Assembly (NCBI GenBank): GCA_021324295.1
Contig: JAJPJJ010000037.1
Location: 1-64,000, forward strand
Length of the DNA stretch: 64,000 bases
Reading direction: 5' to 3'
Source: Bacillota bacterium
Lineage (GTDB): Bacteria; Sysuimicrobiota; Sysuimicrobiia; Sysuimicrobiales; Segetimicrobiaceae
Position 1 is the first letter of the stretch; every line of letters starts with the position of its first letter. A program made the position numbers and the translations under genes. The notes beneath the pieces were generated by a model that was given only the letters and a program-made list of their open reading frames with translations, did no database searches and had not been told where the DNA came from. Positions 24,724-34,361 of this stretch are shown here, in pieces.

Positions 24724-25983
24724 TCAGTCCTGGGGCGCAATCCCAATGTACTTGATCTGGTGCAGGATGTCGTCGTCGGGAAACTCCTTGTTGTGCCGGT
24801 ACTGGAAGACGCTGACCACACGGTTCTTGATGTCGCCGTTCTCGTCGAACGAGATCAGGCCCTGGACCGTCATGAGGTGCGTGGTCTGGATCGCGTCGCG
24901 CACGCTGTGCCGGTCGACCGGCTTGCCGCTCGCGGCGACCCGCTTGATCGCGTCCATGATCACGAGCGCGGCGTCGTACGCGGTGATCGAGTAGTCGTCC
25001 GGGTTCTTGCCCCACCGCTTCTTGAACGCCTGCACGATCGCCTGGGCCTTGGGATCCTCCGTGACGTGCGGCCCGGCGATCGTCGAGTACCATCCATCGA
25101 CCGCCGGGAACCCGGCCTTGAGGAAGGACGCCCCCTGCACGCCGTCGCCACCGGCCTTGATGAGCTTCGGGACGACGTCGTACGCCTGCTTGGCCAGCTT
25201 CACGCCCGCCTGGGCCACGCCGCCGTAGTAGATCGCGTCGGGATTGAGGCCCTTGATCTTGGTCAGCACGGTCGTGTAGTCGGCTTCCTTGGGGTTGAGC
25301 TGATCGCGGCCGAGGACTTTCATGCCCTTCACGCCGGCGCGCTTCTGGAACGCGTCGGCCATCCCGACGCCGTACGCGCCCGAGTCATCCAGCACGTAGA
25401 CGGACTTCACCCGGAGCTTCTCCGCCATGAAGTTGGCCATGTTGGGGCCCTGGTACGCGTCCGTCGTCACGGTGCGGAAGTAAACCGCCTTGCCGTTGGG
25501 CCGGTACTGGGAGGCGAACTTCGGGTCCGTGATGTCCGGGTTGGTCGAGCTGGGCGTGATCGTGGCGAGGTCCGCCTCGCTCAGGATGGGCGACATCGCC
25601 TTGCCGGAGCCGCTCATCTGCGGGCCGATGTTGGCGACGACGCCGACGTTCGCGACGAGCTTCCGGATGTTGGTCGCGGCCTGCGCCGGATCGTACTGCC
25701 CGGCCGTCGCGGTGCCGTTGTCCAGGATGATCGGCTCGATCTTGTAGCCGGCCACCCCGCCCTTCGCGTTCTGCTGCTCGATCGCGAGCAGCGCGCCGTC
25801 CTTGATGAGCTCCGCGTCCTCGGCGTCCGCGCCGGTGAGCGGCAGGGTGATCCCCACGTAAAGGGTCTTGCTCTGGGCCAGGCCGCGCGGCAGAGCGCCG
25901 AGCACGACGAGCGTCGCAACGAGACACACGATCGCGGCCAGCCCGAGTGCCCTGCCAAGCGCCGGCGTGTTCCTTCTCCTCAT
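24724..25983 (-). CDS. livK: Branched-chain amino acid ABC transporter substrate-binding protein
   Basis: A 419-residue exported protein with a signal peptide (about residues 1-36, ending GLAQS). The mature part is a Peripla_BP_6 fold: LYVGITLPLTGADAEDAELIKDGALLAIEQQN, ANIGPQMSGSGKAMSPI and SSTNPDITDP near the ligand site. It captures amino acids or related amides outside the membrane and delivers them to LivH/LivM. A strong ribosome binding site (GGGGGAGGGGAG) precedes the ATG. It heads the operon; upstream lies a long non-coding region with hairpins. Confidence 0.93.
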   Translation of the reverse strand: MRRRNTPALGRALGLAAIVCLVATLVVLGALPRGLAQSKTLYVGITLPLTGADAEDAELIKDGALLAIEQQNAKGGVAGYKIEPIILDNGTATAGQYDPAQAATNIRKLVANVGVVANIGPQMSGSGKAMSPILSEADLATITPSSTNPDITDPKFASQYRPNGKAVYFRTVTTDAYQGPNMANFMAEKLRVKSVYVLDDSGAYGVGMADAFQKRAGVKGMKVLGRDQLNPKEADYTTVLTKIKGLNPDAIYYGGVAQAGVKLAKQAYDVVPKLIKAGGDGVQGASFLKAGFPAVDGWYSTIAGPHVTEDPKAQAIVQAFKKRWGKNPDDYSITAYDAALVIMDAIKRVAASGKPVDRHSVRDAIQTTHLMTVQGLISFDENGDIKNRVVSVFQYRHNKEFPDDDILHQIKYIGIAPQD

Positions 25984-26643
25984 AGGCTCCCCTCCCCCAG
26001 CGAGTGAGTCGTCTGGCGCACGGGTCGCCCCGTGCCAGAACCTACGCGCTTACGGATGAGTGGTGGCGTAGGATTCCGCTGCCACCCCCGCTTCTCCTCT
26101 CGGTGTTCGCAGGTACATTACCGCAGTCACGAGGCGGAAACGAGAATTGTTCTCGGGCCGTGAATACGAACATATGTTTGCTAGATTTGAGCGGCGACGA
26201 CGGCCCCTTGTAAAGGCCAGGCGACAGATAGTACGGTTGCTGGGCGGGGCCTGCCCTCCGCTCTCGGCCGATGCGGTCTTCCTTCAGTTTGCAGCGACGA
26301 CCGGGCAGAAGGCGCCGCGTCGAAACGCCCGCTCCGGGCCGATCCCCCCTTCCCCGGCCTCACCGGGTGCGGCATCCTACGCGCCCGACAACCCCGTCTG
26401 TCGGACGCATGGACACCGTACCTGACCCACCGTGCCCCGTGGCTGGATGAGCGTCTCGCGGCCCGCGCGGCCTGTCGCGGGGCCGCGCAGGTGGCGTGGC
26501 GCGGGCAGCGCTTCACACGATCCGCGCCGTGCGGTAGCGTAATGTAGGGATCGCCGCCGCTGAGCACGAAGTCAGCAGAATGGCTGGAGGTGGCGAACGC
26601 ATGCCCGAGGGGCGACGTATTCCGCGATGGAGGCCGGTTTGAG
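25984..26643. promoter_or_regulatory. 660-bp divergent control region between livK and the second oxidase operon
   Basis: No gene is supported here. Features seen are as follows. A leader hairpin of livK lies at 26012-26039 (arms TCTGGCGCACGGG and CCCGTGCCAGA, with a 2-nt bulge). An inverted repeat CGAGAA-TTG-TTCTCG lies at 26141-26155. A 10-bp palindrome AACATATGTT lies at 26169-26178, in the most AT-rich stretch of the region (about 26110-26190). The AT-rich stretch is the likely promoter zone for livK, for the oxidase, or for both. I could not assign -35/-10 pairs with confidence, nor recognise the operator class. Confidence 0.5.
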
Positions 26644-27471
26644 ATGAGCGCGCTGGAGCGACGCCCGGACGAGCGGCGCGCCGGGACATGGATGGGGGTG
26701 CTCATCCTGTTCATCCTGGCCGCCGGCTTCGTCTCGTTCGTCGTGGCCGCCCGCATCTGGTGGCTGCCGCCGCTTGCGTCGAGGCAGGGCGTCATCACCG
26801 ACCAGATCTTCAACGCGATCCTCATCGCCACGGCGATCGCGTTCGTGGCCGTGCACGCGTTCCTCGGCATCGCGCTGATCCGTTACGGCGCACACGGGGA
26901 GAGACGGGCGGCGCACTGGCACGAGCACCTCGGCGCCGAGCTGACGTGGACGCTCGTGCCCGCGTTCGGCCTCGTCGTCCTGGCGATCCTGAGCGAGGTC
27001 GTCTGGGCGCACGTCTACAGCGCGCCCCCGCGAAACGCGCAGGTCGTGGAGGTCGTGGCGAGGCAGTTCGACTGGCACGTCCGCTACCCGGCTCCGGACG
27101 GCAGGTTCGGCCGGACCGATCCGAAGTTCCGCTCCACCAGCAACCTCTTCGGCGAGGATCCCAGCGATCCGGTCAACAAGCAGAACGTCGTCACCACGAA
27201 CGACCTGCACCTGGTGGTGAACCGGCCGGTCGCCGTTCGCATCACCGCGGTGGACGTGATTCACAGCTTCTTCCTGCCGAACTTCCGCGTCAAGCAGGAC
27301 GCCGTGCCCGGCCGGACGGTCACGATCTGGTTCACCCCGGACCGGACGGGTACATATCAGATCGCCTGCGCGCAGCTCTGCGGCGCCGGGCACTACACGA
27401 TGCGCGGCAACGTGACGGTGGAGTCGCAGGCCGCGTTCGACGCGTGGCTGCGGTCGCAGCAGAAGCCGTAG
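26644..27471 (+). CDS. coxB: Cytochrome c oxidase subunit II (second oxidase)
   Basis: A 275-residue subunit with two N-terminal helices (about 17-38 and 55-80; a third hydrophobic stretch 100-122) and a CuA cupredoxin domain. CuA ligands are His207 (DVIHSFFLP), Cys242, Cys246, His250 and Met253 (CAQLCGAGHYTM). Gln244 stands where many proteins have Glu. No lipobox and no fused cytochrome c domain are seen, unlike ctaC with its lipobox. ATG 26644 is 10 nt after GGAGG (26629-26633). It starts the operon coxB-coxA-coxC-coxC-coxD. Confidence 0.93.
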   Translation: MSALERRPDERRAGTWMGVLILFILAAGFVSFVVAARIWWLPPLASRQGVITDQIFNAILIATAIAFVAVHAFLGIALIRYGAHGERRAAHWHEHLGAELTWTLVPAFGLVVLAILSEVVWAHVYSAPPRNAQVVEVVARQFDWHVRYPAPDGRFGRTDPKFRSTSNLFGEDPSDPVNKQNVVTTNDLHLVVNRPVAVRITAVDVIHSFFLPNFRVKQDAVPGRTVTIWFTPDRTGTYQIACAQLCGAGHYTMRGNVTVESQAAFDAWLRSQQKP

Positions 27472-27502
27472 GCGCAGGCCCTCACACGGAGGAGCGGTAT
27501 CG

Positions 27503-29257
<1,755 letters not shown>

Positions 29258-29280
29258 GCCCGGAGGGGCAGGCGCTCGCG

Positions 29281-29934
29281 ATGCCCACCGAGCTTCTCAA
29301 GGAGAAACCGGCGGCACGGCCGCGCCGCGGCCCCGGCGCGCCGGGACGGGGGTACGGCGGCGACGGCGCCCGGCCGCGGGGGCCCGAGTCGCCCGTGGTC
29401 GCCCCGCTCACCGCCTTCATCGCCGTCGGCGCGGTGCTGGCGGCGGTCGCGATGCTCTTCGTCGCGTTCACGACGGCCTACCTGGCTCGCCGGCAGGAGG
29501 CCGGCTGGACGCCGATCGCGCTGCCCGCCGTCCTCTGGCTCAACACCGCGGTCCTGCTGGCGAGCAGCGGGACGTTCGAATGGGCCCGCGCGCGCCTCGT
29601 CCGGGCGGACCCGGCCGGGGCGCGCCACGGGCTGGGCTGGACGGCCGGCCTCGGCGCGGCGTTCGTGATCGGCCAGCTCGCCGCGTGGCGGCAGCTCGCC
29701 GCCCAGGGCGTCTACCTGGCGAGCAACCCGCACAGCTCGTTCTTCTACCTGCTGACGGGGGCGCACGGCCTGCACCTCCTCGGGGGGCTCGTGGCGCTCG
29801 CGGTCGTGATCGTCCGGGCGCACCGGAACCGGTACACACCGGCCGCGCACACCGGCCTCGCGGTGTGCGCCCTGTACTGGCACTTCATGGATGCGCTGTG
29901 GCTGTACCTGTTTGCGCTCCTCTTCTGGCTCTAG
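29281..29934 (+). CDS. coxC: Haem-copper oxidase subunit III, first copy of a tandem pair
   Basis: A 217-residue membrane protein with a basic, Pro/Gly-rich N-terminal tail (about 40 residues) before the first helix. Subunit III signatures are NPHSSFFYLLTGAHGLHLLGGLVAL and the terminal ALYWHFMDALWLYLFALLF. It starts 23 bp after coxA. A second subunit III gene follows 256 bp later in the same direction. That intergenic stretch has no gene but contains an 8-bp GC hairpin. Confidence 0.88.
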   Translation: MPTELLKEKPAARPRRGPGAPGRGYGGDGARPRGPESPVVAPLTAFIAVGAVLAAVAMLFVAFTTAYLARRQEAGWTPIALPAVLWLNTAVLLASSGTFEWARARLVRADPAGARHGLGWTAGLGAAFVIGQLAAWRQLAAQGVYLASNPHSSFFYLLTGAHGLHLLGGLVALAVVIVRAHRNRYTPAAHTGLAVCALYWHFMDALWLYLFALLFWL

Positions 29935-30114
29935 TGCGTGCTCTCCGAAGTCTGACAGGGGTGCCGCGAGACGGATCCGCCGCGGGGCCTCGTCGAAATG
30001 GCGCGACGCTGCACTAGGACGGCGGCGCGGGAGGTCCGTGCCAGGTACGGGGTGTGGGGCCTGTCCTTCGCTCTCCTCCGAGGACCGGATTCCCGACCGA
30101 CGATCGCGTCGGCT

Positions 30115-30140
30115 GGGGGCGGAGGGCACGCCCCGCCCCC
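30115..30140. other. GC-rich hairpin between the two subunit III genes
   Basis: GGGGGCGG (30115-30122) and CCGCCCCC (30133-30140) form an 8-bp stem with a 10-nt loop, about 50 nt before the next start codon. No T-run follows. It may be a processing or partial termination site inside the cox operon. Beyond it, nothing recognisable was found in 29935-30190. Confidence 0.4.
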
Positions 30141-30190
30141 ACGACTGGAGCTGTCGCCGGACTCATGACAGAGAGCATCGGGAGGCGCTG

Positions 30191-30814
30191 ATGGCGGCGG
30201 TGGACGCGCGGGAACAGCAGCAGACCCTGGCCGATCGGTGGGGCGGCGGGCGGTCGCCGTTCGACGTCGGCTGGCCCAAGCTGATGATGTGGCTGTTCCT
30301 CGTCTCGGACGCCCTCACGTTCGCCGGGCTGCTGATCGGGCTGTGGGTGGTACGGCTCGGCCTGCCGAGTTGGCCGAACCGGGCCGAGATCATGAACATC
30401 CAGCTCGCCGCCGCGATGACCGCGATCCTGATCTGCAGCAGCCTGGCGATGGCGTTGTCGGTCTACACGCTCCGCCAGGGGCTGCGCCGGCAGGCGCTCT
30501 GGTTTCTGGCGGCGACGATCGTCGCCGGGGCGGTGTTCGCCGGGCTGCAGGGCTTCGAGTGGACGCACTTCATCAGGGAGGGCGCGCGCCTCGACGGGAA
30601 CCCCTGGGGCGTGCCGGCCTTCAGCTTCACGTTCTTCGTCATCACGGGCCTGCACGGCCTTCACGTCGTGGGCGGCGTCGTCTACTTGTGGGCGATGGCC
30701 GTGCGAGTCGCGAAGGGACTGTCGACGGACGAAGGGCTCGAGGTCGCGGGGCTATACTGGGGCTTCGTGGACCTGGTGTGGGTCTTCATCTGGTCGTCGA
30801 TCTACCTGTTGTAG
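30191..30814 (+). CDS. Haem-copper oxidase subunit III, second copy of a tandem pair
   Basis: A 207-residue subunit III paralogue. Signatures are PKLMMWLFLVSDALTFAGLL at the N-terminus, FSFTFFVITGLHGLHVVGGVVYLWAM in the middle, and LYWGFVDLVWVFIWSSIYLL at the end. It is clearly different from the copy at 29281 rather than a recent duplicate, and it keeps the N-terminal helices typical of subunit III better than that copy. GGGAGG precedes the ATG by about 6 nt. Two adjacent subunit III genes are unusual; one may belong to the first oxidase or be a specialised variant. Confidence 0.88.
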   Translation: MAAVDAREQQQTLADRWGGGRSPFDVGWPKLMMWLFLVSDALTFAGLLIGLWVVRLGLPSWPNRAEIMNIQLAAAMTAILICSSLAMALSVYTLRQGLRRQALWFLAATIVAGAVFAGLQGFEWTHFIREGARLDGNPWGVPAFSFTFFVITGLHGLHVVGGVVYLWAMAVRVAKGLSTDEGLEVAGLYWGFVDLVWVFIWSSIYLL

Positions 30815-30852
30815 CGGGCACGTCGGACGGCGCGAACCGGCAGGGGGGCGAG

Positions 30853-31152
30853 ATGGCTGAGGCGCAGCGGGCATCCATCACCCGGATCTATCTGATGGCG
30901 TTCTTCGTGCTCCTCTTCGTGACCGCGGTCGAGGCCGTCACCGTGCTCGTGTTCCGCTTCCCCGCGGCCCTGCGCGTGACGATCCTGCTCATCTGCGCGC
31001 TCGTGAAGGCCACCCTGATCGGCGCGTACTACATGAACCTGAAGTTCGAGCGGCTGACCATGGTCTTCATCGCCACAGTGCCGCTCACGCTCGGCATCCT
31101 GATGTTCTTTGCGATCGTGCCGGACGCCGCCCGCGTGCTGGGTCTCCACTAG
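30853..31152 (+). CDS. coxD: Cytochrome c oxidase subunit IV (caa3 type)
   Basis: A 99-residue small membrane protein with three helices: MAFFVLLFVTAVEAVTVLVF, VTILLICALVKATLIGAYYMNLKFE and TMVFIATVPLTLGILMFFAIV. The middle helix, with ALVKATLIGAYYMNLKFE, is the hallmark of the COX4_pro / caa3 subunit IV family. It ends the second oxidase operon. The start is ATG 30853 with a GGGGGG-type ribosome binding site. Confidence 0.88.
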   Translation: MAEAQRASITRIYLMAFFVLLFVTAVEAVTVLVFRFPAALRVTILLICALVKATLIGAYYMNLKFERLTMVFIATVPLTLGILMFFAIVPDAARVLGLH

Positions 31153-31177
31153 CGCCCTTGCCCGTGTCGGCGCGCGC

Positions 31178-31289
31178 CGCCCGGACAGCAGGGCCTCGAA
31201 GAGGGGGCCCCTTGGGCGCGTAACGACCATGCGGCACCCCCCGGAACGCCGCGCCCCGGGGGGCACGGGGAGGGCGTGCTGTCCGGGCG
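31178..31289. repeat. 13-bp perfect inverted repeat enclosing a second hairpin, between convergent genes
   Basis: CGCCCGGACAGCA (31178-31190) and TGCTGTCCGGGCG (31277-31289) are perfect inverted repeats 86 bp apart. Inside them, CCCCCCGG (31237-31244) and CCGGGGGG (31256-31263) form a smaller stem. The whole lies in the 198-bp gap between coxD and the convergent HpaB-like gene. A large folded RNA on either strand could act as a bidirectional, probably Rho-assisted, terminator. It could instead be the trace of a short mobile element, but no coding content or target duplication was seen. Confidence 0.6.
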
Positions 31290-31350
31290 CCTGCGGCGAC
31301 GGCGCGCTGCCCATCCTCGATGCGCCGCGGCGGGCACCGCCGGATGGCGC

Positions 31351-32784
31351 TCAGTCGCTGATGCCGGCCATCTCCTTCGCGAGCGTCGCGTAGCGGGCGA
31401 GGGGCGCCGTGCGGTAGATCGTGAGCTTCTCCGCCTCGATCGACCCTTCGGCGTGGATCGCCAGCACCGCGTGGTATCCGCCGAGGGCCGACGTGGTCAC
31501 GTCGCTGATCAGGTGGAGGAGCCGCAGCCGGGCCTCCGCGGTGACCCCCTTGCCGCCCAGGTACCGCTCGAGGAACGGGCGCGTCGCCGGGCTCTCCCAA
31601 TCCGCCTCCCCGGGCGCGGTCACGAGCAGGCCGCCGGCCAACTCCTGCACGTACGCGACGGCCTGGTGAAACTGGCTCGCGAAGTAGAGCTTGGCGATGT
31701 TGACCGTGGCGACATCGGGCACCGCGAGGTCCAGCCGGTCGCAGCGGCAGTCGTGCGCCGCCATCCGCACGAGCGCCCGCAGCGTCTGCGCGTACGCAGC
31801 CAACCAGGTGATCTTGTCCCGCACGTGCGCGGCGCCCGCAATCCCGTTGTACTCGGCGACGAGCTGGCCGCAGCCCGCGAGGAGATCCACGAGCGGCAGC
31901 TTGTAGGAGACCGCGGTGAACCGGTGGTACTCGACGAACGTGCGTGCCAGAGCTCCAGCGTACTCCCACTCGCCCTGCAGGAACACACGCTCGCGCGGCA
32001 CGAAGACGTCGTCGAACACCGTGAGCGACTCCATCATGCGATGGCGGGACGAGAGCGGGTGCTCCAGCGCCGAAGTCGGATGGCCCCCGTACGGGCTCAC
32101 GACCAAGCTGACGCCGGGGGTCGCGACCGGGACCGCAAACGCGACGGCGTAGGCGCGGTCCCGCTCGCCGAGCGCGCGCGTCGGCAGCACGATCAGCTCG
32201 TTCGCGTTCATGCTCACCGACGTGTGGACCTTGGCGCCGCGCACGACGATGCCGTCCGGGCGCTCCTCGACGATCCGCACGTAGTAATCCGGGTGCGCCT
32301 GCTCGGAGGGACCGGCGCCCCGGTCTCCCTTCACGTCGGTCTGGGCGACCGCCATCGCGAGGTCGCCGTCCCGGCAGTGCGCGTGGAAGGCCCGGACCCG
32401 CTCCAGATAGCGCGTCCCCATCCGCTCGTCCATCTCGTGCGCAACCAGGTGCAGAGCAAGCAGCGCGTCGGTGCCGATCTCCTTGATGAGGGGCACGATC
32501 GTCCGGCCGAGGCGCGTGGCCGTCTCGATCAGCTCCATCCGCCGCACCAGATCGTCGGCGCCGCGCGGGAGCGCGAAGTACCGGCTCATCTCGCCGCCCC
32601 CCGGCCGCGGGACGACGGCGAGGGCCCGGTAGCGCGGATCCTCGGCCATCTCGTAGTCGAGGGCGGCGTGGTCCACGGCGACACGGAGCACGGGATGGAC
32701 GGTGACGTCGGGGACCCGCTCGCCGTGAAAGTACACGACGCGGCCATCCCGCAGGCTCGCCCGGTACTCAGCCGCGGTCCGCAT
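31351..32784 (-). CDS. HpaB-family flavin-dependent enzyme (4-hydroxyphenylacetate 3-monooxygenase/4-hydroxybutyryl-CoA dehydratase fold)
   Basis: A 477-residue protein of the acyl-CoA-dehydrogenase-like HpaB family. Matching stretches are PDYYVRIVEERPDGIVVRGAKVH, SLTVFDDVFVPRERVFLQGEW and YHRFTAVSYKLPLVDLLAG...AEYNGI. In 4-hydroxybutyryl-CoA dehydratase the 4Fe-4S cluster is held by Cys99, Cys103, His292 and Cys299. Here the His of YHRF is kept, but the Cys seven residues later is Tyr and no CxxxC pair is found near residue 100. A flavin monooxygenase role on a phenol-like substrate is therefore more likely than dehydratase. It overlaps the end of the AroM-like gene by 17 bp and is the last gene of a six-gene operon with an ABC transporter. 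Confidence 0.82.
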   Translation of the reverse strand: MRTAAEYRASLRDGRVVYFHGERVPDVTVHPVLRVAVDHAALDYEMAEDPRYRALAVVPRPGGGEMSRYFALPRGADDLVRRMELIETATRLGRTIVPLIKEIGTDALLALHLVAHEMDERMGTRYLERVRAFHAHCRDGDLAMAVAQTDVKGDRGAGPSEQAHPDYYVRIVEERPDGIVVRGAKVHTSVSMNANELIVLPTRALGERDRAYAVAFAVPVATPGVSLVVSPYGGHPTSALEHPLSSRHRMMESLTVFDDVFVPRERVFLQGEWEYAGALARTFVEYHRFTAVSYKLPLVDLLAGCGQLVAEYNGIAGAAHVRDKITWLAAYAQTLRALVRMAAHDCRCDRLDLAVPDVATVNIAKLYFASQFHQAVAYVQELAGGLLVTAPGEADWESPATRPFLERYLGGKGVTAEARLRLLHLISDVTTSALGGYHAVLAIHAEGSIEAEKLTIYRTAPLARYATLAKEMAGISD

Positions 32785-33499
32785 CTCCCCTGCCCTCCAA
32801 GAGCTCCCGGATCACCAGGGCCACGGCGCCGGCCGCGAGCACAGCGGGGACGCCGCTCGCGCGGCTCACCGCCCGCTGCGTCGCGCGGGTGTACCCCATG
32901 CAGTCCATCACGATGAGGTCGGCGCCGGCGGCCCGCAGCGCGCGCGCCGCGGCCTCGGGGCCGTCCGTGTCCGCATAGGGGGACGCCGGGGCGGCGACCG
33001 CGGGGGCCAGCGCCCGCCACCGCGCCTCGGCGCCGGCCACCTGGGCCGCGTCCGGCACCAGGACCCCGAGGCGCATCTCCTCGCGCGGCCGCGTCCGGAT
33101 ACCGTCGAGCACAGCGGCAGCGACGTGGCGCACCACCCGCTCCGGCCGCAGCAGCGTGCCTCGTGGCCGGAGCGAGGGGAAGTCCCCGGTGCAGAGCAGG
33201 ACCGCGAGATCGACCCCCTCCTCCGCGAGACGGTCGAGACACGCCTGCACCCGCGGCTCGATGTGCCGGTGCGCCAGGCGCACCTCGCGGCCGGAGCGGA
33301 GCCGGCTCACGAGCACCGCCTCGCCGCCCTGCGGGGCGAGCTCCTCCACGGCTCCGTCGCTCAGGTCGTCGAGGGCGCCCGCCTGCACAAACCGGCACTC
33401 CCCGAGCGTGCGCTCGAACTCCCCGAGGATATCGGGCCGCGGTGACTGGCCGATCGTGATGAATCCCACGGCGCGCGTCCGTCGTGTCCCTGCCGCCAT
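32768..33499 (-). CDS. AroM family protein
   Basis: A 243-residue protein with AroM features: the opening TRAVGFITIGQSPRPDIL, the central DLAVLLCTGDFPSL with its Cys, and ADLIVMDCMGYTRATQRAV near the end. The two Cys-containing segments resemble the paired catalytic Cys of the Asp/Glu racemase superfamily, to which AroM-like proteins are related. AroM itself, from the E. coli aro region, has no settled function. It lies between the permease gene and the HpaB-like gene (49-bp gap upstream, 17-bp overlap downstream), so it is probably needed with them. Confidence 0.82.
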   Translation of the reverse strand: MAAGTRRTRAVGFITIGQSPRPDILGEFERTLGECRFVQAGALDDLSDGAVEELAPQGGEAVLVSRLRSGREVRLAHRHIEPRVQACLDRLAEEGVDLAVLLCTGDFPSLRPRGTLLRPERVVRHVAAAVLDGIRTRPREEMRLGVLVPDAAQVAGAEARWRALAPAVAAPASPYADTDGPEAAARALRAAGADLIVMDCMGYTRATQRAVSRASGVPAVLAAGAVALVIRELLEGRGDADRG

Positions 33500-33548
33500 G
33501 ACGTCGCCCCCTCCCGCCCACGGACCCAGGCCGGCCGCCGGGCAGCCC

Positions 33549-34352
33549 CTACCCGCCTCCCATGTAGAGCGACTCCAGCCCCACGAGCCGCTGCGTGAGG
33601 AGCACGACCACCACGGCCATCGCGATGCTGATCGTGCCCGCGACGGCCGCGGTGGGATCGAAGGAGAACCGCAGGTAGTCGAAGAGCTGGATCGGCAGCG
33701 GCGTGTTCCCCACGCCGCTGAGGAGCAGCGAGATGTTGAACTCGTCGTAGCTCGTCACGAAGGCGAAGATCGCGCCGGAGATGACGCCTCCCTTGATGAG
33801 GGGGAGCGTCACCCGCCGGAACGTGGCGAACGGGCTCGCGCCGAGGTTCCGGGCCGCCTCCTCCAGGCTCTGATCGAACCGCACCAGGACGGCGCTCGTG
33901 ATCAGGAAGACGTAGGGGATGCAGATCAGCGTGTGGCCGATGACGAGCCCCCCGAACCCCGTCTTGCCCCACCCCAGCGCGTAGAAGAAGATCAGGAGCG
34001 CGATCCCGGTGAGGATCCCGGGCACGGCGAGCGGCGCGGTCAGGAGGATGCGCAGCGTGGTCCGCAGGCGACCCCCGAAGCGCACGAGCCACAGGCTCGC
34101 CATCGTCCCGAGGACCGTCGAGAGGACCGTCGCGGTGGCCGCGAGCTTCAGGCTGAACGCGAGGGAACGCGTGAAGGAGCGGCTCTGGGCAAACGCCACA
34201 AACCACCGCAGCGAGAGGCCTTCGGGGGGGAACCGCAGGTAGGCGCCGGCGTTGAGCGCGGCCAGCACGACGATCACGATCGGCGCCAGCAGGAAGGCGT
34301 AGACCAGCGCCACCGCCGCGTTCAGCCACACCCGCTCACCGCGCCTCAGCAT
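33549..34352 (-). CDS. ABC transporter permease, PotC type
   Basis: A 267-residue permease with six helices. The EAA coupling motif is LEEAARNLGASPFATFRRVTLPLIKGGV (about residues 170-200), followed by FAFVTSYDEFNISLLLSG as in PotC proteins. It forms a heterodimeric membrane pore with the PotB-type permease encoded directly upstream. The transporter family imports polyamines, but related systems carry other solutes, and the neighbours here suggest a different substrate. Confidence 0.9.
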   Translation of the reverse strand: MLRRGERVWLNAAVALVYAFLLAPIVIVVLAALNAGAYLRFPPEGLSLRWFVAFAQSRSFTRSLAFSLKLAATATVLSTVLGTMASLWLVRFGGRLRTTLRILLTAPLAVPGILTGIALLIFFYALGWGKTGFGGLVIGHTLICIPYVFLITSAVLVRFDQSLEEAARNLGASPFATFRRVTLPLIKGGVISGAIFAFVTSYDEFNISLLLSGVGNTPLPIQLFDYLRFSFDPTAAVAGTISIAMAVVVVLLTQRLVGLESLYMGGG

Positions 34353-34361
34353 CGCCGACCG

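Noticed and set aside
21595-26007. A very long plus-strand open frame (about 1470 codons) opposite the liv operon
   Set aside because: It is antisense to well-recognised livK, livH, livMG and livF genes. In GC-rich DNA stop codons are rare on the opposite strand, and its translation is a charged, repetitive shadow without domains.
26169-26178. AACATATGTT as a known operator
   Set aside because: It does not clearly match a regulator consensus that I know, so it is reported only as a palindrome.
31351-32784. Assignment as 4-hydroxybutyryl-CoA dehydratase
   Set aside because: The four iron-sulfur ligands required for that enzyme are not all present, so only the family level is supported.
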